Shown piece after piece: positions 1-5,441 of a DNA stretch of 6,665 nucleotides. Under the pieces are notes generated by a model. The model was given only the letters and a program-made list of their open reading frames with translations, was not told the DNA's origin and ran no database searches. The stretch's first letter is position 1. Each line of letters starts with the position of its first letter. This stretch comes from Verrucomicrobiales bacterium. GTDB lineage: Bacteria > Verrucomicrobiota > Verrucomicrobiia > Limisphaerales > UBA1100. The stretch is taken from positions 1 through 6,665 of the forward strand of contig PBPF01000132.1 of NCBI GenBank assembly GCA_002724615.1, written 5' to 3'. The translations under genes were made by a program, and so were the position numbers.

Positions 1-538
1 GGAATATGTGCGTGAAGTGCGTGAACCGCTTGGTAAACGAGTAGAACAGAATAAAAAACAAGGCCACCGGAGCCAAAGGCAGGCAAACTAGGCGTCCGGT
101 ATTGACTTCACGAGTCATATCGATGCCCCACGCACTGGCCACAAACCCGGCAGCAGACAGCACCGTGAGCGTCCAAGCGCTGAACAAGCTGATGCGGCCG
201 GCGGGCAGATGTCTCTTGCGGGTGCGCGGGTTTTGCTTGTCAAACTTGCGGTCGACGATGCGGTTGAAGGCCATCGCACACGTGCGTGCCGTGACCATCG
301 CGGCGATGATTAGGAGAAATATTTTCCAACCTGGCCAGCCGCGAAGCATGGCCCCGGATGGTTCAAGCCCCTTCGCGTCCAAGTAATAATAATTCGCCCG
401 GGCCGCCAGCGCCATGGCCGCCATTGCGAATGGAAGTGCGAAGAGGGTGTGGGAAAACTTGACGAATGAGCCCCAGTTGTACAGCCAACCGAAGACTCCG
501 CCGGTCTCTTTTTCCTTGGCCTTTTTCTTCAAAGCCAC
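1..538 (-). CDS. UbiA-family aromatic prenyltransferase, likely MqnP-type (partial, C-terminus beyond left edge)
   Basis: Membrane prenyltransferase that attaches a polyprenyl chain to an aromatic acid in quinone biosynthesis. Only the first 179 residues are in the window; the family is usually about 290. Seen: a lysine-rich cytoplasmic start, hydrophobic segments near residues 28-46, 71-90, 118-137 and 148-168, a typical KFSHTLFALPFA stretch at 27-38, and the first Asp-rich Mg-diphosphate motif NRIVDRKFD at 92-100 followed by NPRT and LPAG. The NR..D form followed by NPRT resembles, from memory, the 'UbiA-other'/MqnP group that prenylates 1,4-dihydroxy-6-naphthoate, rather than E. coli UbiA, which has ND..D. 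The alternative is 4-hydroxybenzoate prenyltransferase. The start is a GTG with no convincing ribosome binding site, chosen because the frame has no ATG before residue 40 and the N-terminus then fits the family. It lies 43 bases downstream of ubiX on the same strand, probably in one operon. Family call sure; substrate uncertain. Confidence 0.9.
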   Translation of the reverse strand, partial: MALKKKAKEKETGGVFGWLYNWGSFVKFSHTLFALPFAMAAMALAARANYYYLDAKGLEPSGAMLRGWPGWKIFLLIIAAMVTARTCAMAFNRIVDRKFDKQNPRTRKRHLPAGRISLFSAWTLTVLSAAGFVASAWGIDMTREVNTGRLVCLPLAPVALFFILFYSFTKRFTHFTHIF

Positions 539-581
539 GCCGCAACGGTGCGTAATGCACAGACAAAAAACAAGCCCGCCT

Positions 582-1139
582 TCAATCCGCCTCCTCCGTC
601 CAGCGCGGGCCGATGTCGTGGGCGACGCCCATGTGGTCGAGCACGCGTGCCACTAACGTGTCGGCCAGATCCTCAAGTGTCTTGGCGCCGCTGTAAAAGA
701 AAGGGTTGGCTGGCATCAGCACTGCCCCGGCCTGCAGCAGCAGTTCCATGTTTTTTACGTGTACAAGATTTAAGGGCGTTTCGCGTGGCACGAGTATGAG
801 TTTCTTGTTTTCCTTCAGCATCACGTCCGCCGCCCGCAACAGCGCGTCCTCGCTGAATCCATGCGCGATGCGGCCCATCGTACCCATGCTGCATGGGATC
901 ACCACCATCACATCCAGCGCGCTTGATCCGCTGGCAAACGGTACGTTCATGCTTTTGGCGGCGTGCTGCTTTGCTCCGTCTGGCAGTCGAAGTCCGTCCG
1001 GTAGTTCCTCCTTGAGCACTGTGTGCGCATAGCTGCTCAGTATCACATGCACCTCATGCTCCGCACCGTTCAGCCGGTCGAGGAGCCGTTGCGTATAAAT
1101 GGCGCCGCTGGCGCCGGTAATGGCTATAAGGATGCGCAT
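582..1139 (-). CDS. ubiX: Flavin prenyltransferase UbiX
   Basis: Makes prenylated FMN from reduced FMN and dimethylallyl phosphate. This is the cofactor of UbiD-type decarboxylases in ubiquinone or futalosine menaquinone synthesis, and the enzyme is cytosolic. The 185-residue product matches the normal family length. Seen: the flavin-binding start MRILIAITGASGAIY, PCSMGTMGRIAHG at 82-94, LVPRETPLN at 116-124 and PANPFFY at 143-149, all in the family order. The ATG at 1139 is chosen over an in-frame TTG at 1178 because family members begin directly at this beta strand. No Shine-Dalgarno precedes the ATG, and a candidate promoter sits so close that the mRNA could be leaderless. It is upstream of, and co-directional with, the UbiA-family gene, so the pair likely serves the same quinone pathway; no ubiD is visible here. 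It is divergent from the amidase gene. Confidence 0.95.
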   Translation of the reverse strand: MRILIAITGASGAIYTQRLLDRLNGAEHEVHVILSSYAHTVLKEELPDGLRLPDGAKQHAAKSMNVPFASGSSALDVMVVIPCSMGTMGRIAHGFSEDALLRAADVMLKENKKLILVPRETPLNLVHVKNMELLLQAGAVLMPANPFFYSGAKTLEDLADTLVARVLDHMGVAHDIGPRWTEEAD

Positions 1140-1148
1140 GTGTGCCGA

Positions 1149-1178
1149 AGTATGGCTTGGGTAGCCCTCCGGTATCAA
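1149..1178 (-). promoter_or_regulatory. Candidate sigma70-type promoter for ubiX
   Basis: On the minus strand TTGATA (1178-1173, five of six to TTGACA) is followed after 18 bases by CATACT (1154-1149, four of six to TATAAT). Transcription would begin about 1-4 bases before the ubiX ATG, implying a leaderless or near-leaderless message, which agrees with the missing ribosome binding site. Found by eye; the -10 lacks the first consensus T, so a chance match is possible. Confidence 0.3.
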
Positions 1179-1213
1179 GAAATGGCTCGACGATCAGGGT
1201 TTTTTTGGGGATA

Positions 1214-2464
1214 ATGCAGCCCGACCCGCGGATTCTCGTGGGTGAGGAGGTGCGAAGATTACCACGACAAGGCGTTGTGTTGGCTGTTGGTCTGTTGGCA
1301 GCCATGGCGGCGTGTGACTCGGTGCCAAATTCGCGGCGGCCGATTGTTTACCGCGCACCGGACGCACCCAAGCCCGTTCCGGTAGTAGTGCAACGGCCCG
1401 CTCCAAAGCCATCTCCCACGCCTGTAACCCCGCCGCGCCCGCAACGCCCCATTACGCCTGTGCGGCCTGCGCCGCCAAAGCCGCAGCCCGTCCCTCCTCG
1501 CCCCGCGCCGCGCCCCGTTCCCGTCACGCCCCAGCCCAAACCTCCGCCTCAAGTTGTCAACGTCAAGCTGCCAACGCCGCAATATACCGTTAAACTGAAG
1601 GGCGTTACGTGGGTCTCACTGGAGGCGTGGGGACGCAAGATGGGCCGCAGTACCCTGTTGCGACTAAAGCAAAAGAGCGACATGATTCATCGGCTGGTGT
1701 TGGGCCAGCTGCAGTTCGACCTTGTTTCCGGCAGCCGCATTGCCAGTTGCCAAGGCATGCAGCTTTGGCTGGGGTTCGCACCCAAGCTAGTGAAGGGCCA
1801 TTTGTACCTACACCACCTCGACGTCACCAAGCACCTGCAGCCGCTTGTGGGTAGTATGCCACGATTGGGACGCGTGGTGGTCATCGACCCCGGGCACGGT
1901 AGCAGCAACCTTGGCACGCGCAGCGTTTACAACCGAAAATACGAGAAGGAATACACACTGGACTGGGCCCTGCGACTGAAGCGGTTGCTGGAGAAAAAAG
2001 GCTGGCGAGTCTACCTCACCCGCACGCGCGACAAGGAAGTAGGGCTGACCGACCGCGTGAAATTTGCCGACCGCGTGAAAGCGGCGCTGTTCATCAGCTT
2101 GCACTTTAATTACGCCGCTCGGGCTGTAAACGGTCTGGAGACCTACTGCATTGCCCCCGTCGGTATGCCATCGCACCTGACTCGTGGCAGTCCCGATAAC
2201 GTGAAGCGATCCTTGCCCAACAACCTCTATGACACCCGCAACCTTCAGCTGGCCTCGCGGGTCCATAGCAGCCTGTTGGCCACGTGTCGTATGGCCGACC
2301 GTGGCGTGAGACGCATTCGCTTTATGACCGTGCTAAAGGGCCAGAAACGTCCGGCGATACTCGTAGAGGGTGGATACCTTTCCAACCCCACCGAAGCCAA
2401 GCGAGTGGAATCTGCGGCCTACCGCCAAAAACTAGCAGAGGGCATCGCCAACGCGTTGCCTTAA
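1214..2464 (+). CDS. N-acetylmuramoyl-L-alanine amidase (Amidase_3), probable lipoprotein with proline-rich linker
   Basis: Zinc amidase that cuts the bond between N-acetylmuramic acid and L-alanine in peptidoglycan, probably anchored in the cell envelope. Of 416 residues, about 1-33 form a signal peptide (basic RRLPR, then a hydrophobic stretch) ending in AAMAAC, a somewhat imperfect lipobox with Cys34. Residues 52-112 are proline-rich. About 120-212 resemble a copper-amine-oxidase N-terminal-like domain (for example GSRIASCQG and KGHLYLHHLD). About 220-416 are the catalytic domain: H228 in IDPGHG, E244 in EKEYTLD, H297 in SLHFN and E385 in LVEGGYLSNP give the four expected Zn/catalytic residues. 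The ATG at 1214 follows TTGGGGATA, a modest ribosome site; an earlier in-frame GTG at 1142 would put an implausible extension before the signal peptide. It is divergent from ubiX and monocistronic here. Role in division or wall turnover is inferred. Confidence 0.92.
   Translation: MQPDPRILVGEEVRRLPRQGVVLAVGLLAAMAACDSVPNSRRPIVYRAPDAPKPVPVVVQRPAPKPSPTPVTPPRPQRPITPVRPAPPKPQPVPPRPAPRPVPVTPQPKPPPQVVNVKLPTPQYTVKLKGVTWVSLEAWGRKMGRSTLLRLKQKSDMIHRLVLGQLQFDLVSGSRIASCQGMQLWLGFAPKLVKGHLYLHHLDVTKHLQPLVGSMPRLGRVVVIDPGHGSSNLGTRSVYNRKYEKEYTLDWALRLKRLLEKKGWRVYLTRTRDKEVGLTDRVKFADRVKAALFISLHFNYAARAVNGLETYCIAPVGMPSHLTRGSPDNVKRSLPNNLYDTRNLQLASRVHSSLLATCRMADRGVRRIRFMTVLKGQKRPAILVEGGYLSNPTEAKRVESAAYRQKLAEGIANALP
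1367..1549 (+). repeat. Low-complexity proline-rich coding segment of the amidase
   Basis: Residues 52-112 of the amidase contain 29 prolines in 61 positions, mixed with Lys, Arg, Val, Thr and Gln in irregular Pro-x and Pro-Lys/Arg-Pro units. The DNA is correspondingly C-rich. It probably forms an extended, positively charged spacer between the lipid anchor and the folded domains, able to reach into or bind the peptidoglycan layer (inference). Such segments vary in length between related strains. Confidence 0.8.
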
Positions 2465-2519
2465 ATGTAAATTTTCCTGCAAGCCTTCGACGCGCAGAGT
2501 CGGGTAACCATATCATCGG

Positions 2520-3053
2520 CTACCAATCTACTTCCAAGCTGAGCTTGTTACCGAATTTGTTGGTGTAATGGAGTTTCTTGTAGGCAACGCCGTATTCGTG
2601 GACGAGCTTGGTAATCTTGACGTCGAAACAGCAGTACTCGGCAATTTCCTCCATTCGACCTTGCTTGTACCACTCCAGAGCTTGTAGGCCGTCGGCGATT
2701 TTCTCAACACCAAGCGTGGCGTGGGCGATGGAGTCGAGTGGTAGACGGTGGTTCAGTGTTTTTTGGACCTCCAAGAGCATGTCGAGGGAGGGGATTTGGC
2801 GGAGGTCAAGCGGGGTGTAGGCGTGGAGGACTTCGTAGTCAAACCCGATATGGTTGAACCCAACAACAAGGTCGGCACGCTGTAGCTCGGTGATGAGATC
2901 GTTGACTTCGGGCTCGCCGTAGATGGTGTAGCCTTGGTTGGCGGTGCTAAAGGTGACGCCGATGCTCATGCCGAGCTTGTCGATGTTTCCGCGGCCGCCG
3001 ACGTCCTGGAAACTCCGCTTGGTCTCGAGGTCAAAGTAGACGATGTTTTTCAT
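2520..3053 (-). CDS. DEDDy-type 3'-5' exonuclease, ribonuclease H-like fold
   Basis: Predicted cytosolic 3'-5' nuclease of 177 residues; whether DNA or RNA is the substrate cannot be told. All three exonuclease motifs are visible: ExoI YFDLET with D8 and E10, ExoII VGFNHIGFDYEVL with N67 and D72, and ExoIII EYCCFD with Y140 and D144 (the Y-x3-D spacing that defines the DEDDy class). The length matches a stand-alone domain of the RNase_H_2/YprB-like group, with no helicase or polymerase attached. The ATG overlaps the lpd stop as ATGA and has no ribosome site of its own, so translation probably depends on ribosomes finishing lpd. It converges on the amidase gene with 55 bases between stop codons. 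The product ends cleanly; no key residue is missing. Family call firm, biological role unknown. Confidence 0.85.
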   Translation of the reverse strand: MKNIVYFDLETKRSFQDVGGRGNIDKLGMSIGVTFSTANQGYTIYGEPEVNDLITELQRADLVVGFNHIGFDYEVLHAYTPLDLRQIPSLDMLLEVQKTLNHRLPLDSIAHATLGVEKIADGLQALEWYKQGRMEEIAEYCCFDVKITKLVHEYGVAYKKLHYTNKFGNKLSLEVDW

Positions 3054-4450
3054 CGGCGGGCAGCGTGGGTGGCTTGGCCAAAGGTGCCTTCGGCGGCTTC
3101 AAGGACGGCTTCACTGAGGGTTGGGTGGGCAAATATGGTCTCGGTGAGCTGCGCAGCAGTAGCACCGAGCTTGATGGCGAGGGTGACTTGGCCGATCAAC
3201 TCAGCGGCGTGACCGCCGATGATGTGTCCACCCAGAAGCCGCCCAGTGTCGGCGTGGGCGATAAGCTTGACGAACCCTTCGGTATTTCCCTCGGCAAGAG
3301 CTTTGCCGATGGCAGCAAAGGGGAAGCGTCCTGTCTGGACGGGAAGGCCTCGTTCGGTGGCCTGCGTCTCGGTGAGGCCAATGGTGGCAATCTCCGGATG
3401 GGTGAAAACGGCGGCGGGAATTTGGTCGTAGTCCATGGCCGCGTTGGCTTTCGGGTTCGCCAAATTTTCGACAACGACGCGGCCTTGCGCGGTGGCGACA
3501 TGGGCGAGTTGCATTTGGCCAGTGACATCGCCAATAGCGAAGACGCCGGGAACTGTCGTTTCCATGCGGTCATTGACACGAATGGCGGTGCCGTCTAGCT
3601 GGATGCCGGCATGGTCGAGGCCAAGGTTCTCGGTATTGGGCGTGCGTCCGACGGCGACCAGAAGCTGGTCACCTTCAAGTTTGGTTCCGTCGTCGAGGGT
3701 GACTTGGACGTTGTCCTCAGCGACGGCAGTCTCGAGGCGGCGACCGAGATGTTGGGCGATACCGGCGCGCTTGAAGGAGCGCTGAAGGATTTGGGCGAGG
3801 TCGGGATCCATGCCAACGAGCAGACGGGACTCCATCTCAATGATGGTGACCTGACTTCCGAGTTGGGAAAAGATGCTGGCAAACTCACAACCAATGTAGC
3901 CGCCGCCAAGGATGAGGAGATGGCCGGGCTTTTGCTCGAGGGTCAGGATGTCATCGCTGTTTAAAATGCGGTGTCCATCCCGGGGTGCAATGGGAATGTC
4001 GGTGGGACGAGAACCCGTGGCAAGGACGAGCGCTGGCGGCCTGGCAATATTTACTGTCTGGCCATCGGGCGTGGTGACCGCGATGGCACCATTCTCGTCG
4101 AGTCGGCCACGGCCCGGAATGAGGTCGACCTGGTTTTTGCTGATGAGGTGTTGGATGCCTTTGGCGAGAGCAGTGACAACGTCGTGGCGACGCAGGTTAA
4201 TTTGGCCTAGAAAATTGGCGTCAGGATCTATCGAGATACCAGCGAGACGGGCGGCTTGAGCTTGGCGCATTAGGCCAGCACTGGCGGCCATGGTCTTGGT
4301 GGGGATGCAGCCAGTGTGGAGGCAGACGCCGCCGGGCTCGTGCTGCTCGATGAGCGCGACGCGTTGGCCGTGGTGGGCGGCACGGATTGCGGTGACATAG
4401 CCACCTGGGCCGCCGCCGATGATGGCCAGATCGTGGGATTGGCTGCTCAC
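3050..4450 (-). CDS. lpdA: Dihydrolipoyl dehydrogenase (E3)
   Basis: FAD flavoenzyme that reoxidises dihydrolipoamide with NAD+ as E3 of the pyruvate and 2-oxoglutarate dehydrogenase complexes and the glycine cleavage system; cytosolic homodimer. The 466-residue length is typical. Seen: the FAD-binding IIGGGPGGYVTAIRAA at 10-25, redox-active disulfide C43/C48 in GGVCLHTGCIPTK, the ATGSRP stretch at 144-149, the NAD-binding LILGGGYIGCEFAS at 179-192, FAIGDVTG at 304-311, and the C-terminal catalytic H442/E447 in HPTLSE. The CLHTGC and HP.LSE motifs favour lipoamide dehydrogenase over glutathione or mercuric reductase. A GTG at 4450 is the likely start since family proteins begin just before the first beta strand; an in-frame TTG at 4501 would add an atypical, Cys- and Arg-containing leader. 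No E1 or E2 gene is adjacent. It overlaps the downstream exonuclease gene by ATGA and is divergent from pssA. Confidence 0.93.
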   Translation of the reverse strand: MSSQSHDLAIIGGGPGGYVTAIRAAHHGQRVALIEQHEPGGVCLHTGCIPTKTMAASAGLMRQAQAARLAGISIDPDANFLGQINLRRHDVVTALAKGIQHLISKNQVDLIPGRGRLDENGAIAVTTPDGQTVNIARPPALVLATGSRPTDIPIAPRDGHRILNSDDILTLEQKPGHLLILGGGYIGCEFASIFSQLGSQVTIIEMESRLLVGMDPDLAQILQRSFKRAGIAQHLGRRLETAVAEDNVQVTLDDGTKLEGDQLLVAVGRTPNTENLGLDHAGIQLDGTAIRVNDRMETTVPGVFAIGDVTGQMQLAHVATAQGRVVVENLANPKANAAMDYDQIPAAVFTHPEIATIGLTETQATERGLPVQTGRFPFAAIGKALAEGNTEGFVKLIAHADTGRLLGGHIIGGHAAELIGQVTLAIKLGATAAQLTETIFAHPTLSEAVLEAAEGTFGQATHAARR

Positions 4451-4475
4451 AGGCGGAATGTAGCGGCGGCAGGCG

Positions 4476-4499
4476 GTGCCGGAAAAGGAAAACCGGCAC
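4476..4499. repeat. Perfect 7+7 inverted repeat in the lpd-pssA divergent region
   Basis: GTGCCGG (4476-4482) and CCGGCAC (4493-4499) are exact reverse complements separated by ten bases, AAAAGGAAAA. The dyad lies 26 bases before the lpd GTG and 72 bases before the pssA ATG. It could be an operator for a dimeric regulator, or a stem-loop in the lpd mRNA leader. No U-tract follows on either strand, so it does not look like an intrinsic terminator. The repeat is seen directly; the function is inferred. Confidence 0.5.
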
Positions 4500-4506
4500 A
4501 ATCGGC

Positions 4507-4534
4507 TTGAATTGGTGGCGGGATGCGCTAATGT
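4507..4534 (+). promoter_or_regulatory. Weak candidate promoter for pssA
   Basis: TTGAAT (4507-4512, four of six to TTGACA) and TAATGT (4529-4534, three of six to TATAAT) are spaced by 16 bases, just downstream of the inverted repeat. Transcription would start near 4541, giving a leader of about 30 bases that includes the AGGG ribosome site at 4561-4564. Identified by eye only; a chance match is quite possible. Confidence 0.2.
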
Positions 4535-4571
4535 TCAAACACTGTTCCACCGCTGGCGGCAGGGCAGAGGC

Positions 4572-5432
4572 ATGACCGAGACCGGGGCGACCACCAACCC
4601 TCCCTCCAACGGCAACGGGAAGGAGCCGAAAATCTATTTCCTGCCCAACCTCTTCACGGCGGGCAACTTATTCTGCGGATTTCTGGCCCTGACACGGATT
4701 GTCGAGGCAGACTTGAGTCAGGGCTATGGCCCGATCCAAGAGGCGCTGCTATTAATCCTGCTGGCGTGCATCTTCGACGCGCTGGACGGGCGGGTGGCGC
4801 GGATGGGCGGCTATGAGAGCCCATTCGGTCGGGAGTTTGACTCACTGGCGGATATTGTGTCGTTCGGCGTGGCACCGGCGTTTCTAGTGCACAAGGTGGT
4901 TTTAAAGGATGTTTTCGTAATCCGCGGCGTGGATCACTCGGAGATCGGCTGGTTCATCGCTTCGATGTATGTCATTTGCGGTGCGCTGAGGTTGGCACGG
5001 TTCAACTGTCTGGCGGCGATGCCGGAACGGGAAAACGACAAGGAATTCGTTGGGTTCCCCATTCCGGCGGCAGCGGGGCTGGTGGCATCGGTGACGTTGC
5101 TGCTCATCTGGATGGAGCGACGTGATTTCGTGGCACCTGTTCAGTGGAAGTATGCCCTGCCGGTTCTGCTGGTTTTCCTGTCAATCATGATGGTGAGCCG
5201 CGTGAAATATCCAACCTTCAAACGCATCGACTGGCGTGCGCCGCGGTCGTTTGCGAAGATGGTGTTCGCGGCGCTCCTTGTGGGGTTCTTCTTCACGGTC
5301 GGCCGACATTACCTGCCGTTGGTGATGCCAGTGATCTTCATCAGTTACCTCGTGTACGGTTTTGTGAGACCGTTCATCTCGCGTCGGATGCGGCGGGATA
5401 TTGAGGAAGATCTGGCCGAGGCACAGCCGTAA
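4572..5432 (+). CDS. pssA: CDP-diacylglycerol--serine O-phosphatidyltransferase (type II phosphatidylserine synthase)
   Basis: Integral membrane enzyme that transfers phosphatidate from CDP-diacylglycerol to L-serine, making phosphatidylserine, the precursor of phosphatidylethanolamine. The 286 residues carry the complete CDP-alcohol phosphotransferase signature: D69, D72-G73, A76-R77, G86, D90 and D94 with standard spacing. Subfamily marks of type II PssA are LPNLFTAGNLFCGF at 24-37, GALRLARFN at 137-145 and FVGFPIPAAAG at 159-169. Hydrophobic segments occur near 26-42, 57-70, 96-110, 125-140, 163-180, 195-208, 229-243 and 247-265, and the tail is charged. The ATG at 4572 has AGGG seven bases upstream; the same frame is open back to 4476 but that leader is not conserved in character. 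A phosphatidylserine decarboxylase gene would be expected elsewhere or nearby. It is divergent from lpd and convergent with the following gene. Confidence 0.93.
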   Translation: MTETGATTNPPSNGNGKEPKIYFLPNLFTAGNLFCGFLALTRIVEADLSQGYGPIQEALLLILLACIFDALDGRVARMGGYESPFGREFDSLADIVSFGVAPAFLVHKVVLKDVFVIRGVDHSEIGWFIASMYVICGALRLARFNCLAAMPERENDKEFVGFPIPAAAGLVASVTLLLIWMERRDFVAPVQWKYALPVLLVFLSIMMVSRVKYPTFKRIDWRAPRSFAKMVFAALLVGFFFTVGRHYLPLVMPVIFISYLVYGFVRPFISRRMRRDIEEDLAEAQP

Positions 5433-5441
5433 CCGGCTTGC

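Noticed and set aside
539..581. Small hairpin (GTGC/GCAC) in the ubiX-UbiA gap
   Set aside because: The stem is only four base pairs, within chance expectation, and no regulatory element is recognisable.
363..799. Overlapping frames on both strands across the UbiA/UbiX region
   Set aside because: Their products are Arg/Pro/Ala-rich without motifs and overlap genes with clear family signatures, so they are shadow frames.
1140..1178. N-terminal extension of UbiX to an in-frame TTG at 1178
   Set aside because: Family members start at the MRILIAITGASG strand. The GGAGGG in this stretch is not at a useful distance from any start codon of the frame.
1200..1210. Run of seven T followed by four G in front of the amidase start, as a possible phase-variable tract
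   Set aside because: The T run is short and has no sign of variation. The G run is better explained as part of the ribosome binding site.
1142..1213. Longer amidase start at GTG 1142
   Set aside because: It would add 24 residues before the signal peptide, and the GTG lies three bases from the divergent ubiX start, leaving no room for expression signals.
2465..2519. Possible bidirectional terminator between the convergent amidase and exonuclease genes
   Set aside because: Only a 4-bp CGAC/GTCG stem, extended by wobble pairs, can be drawn, and no U-tract follows it.
3065..4210. A nearly continuous open frame on the plus strand opposite lpd, with several sub-frames of 80-177 codons
   Set aside because: It is codon-aligned with lpd on the other strand, so stops could arise only from TTA, CTA or TCA codons, which lpd rarely uses. 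The predicted products are Gly-rich with no recognisable family, while lpd has complete motifs.
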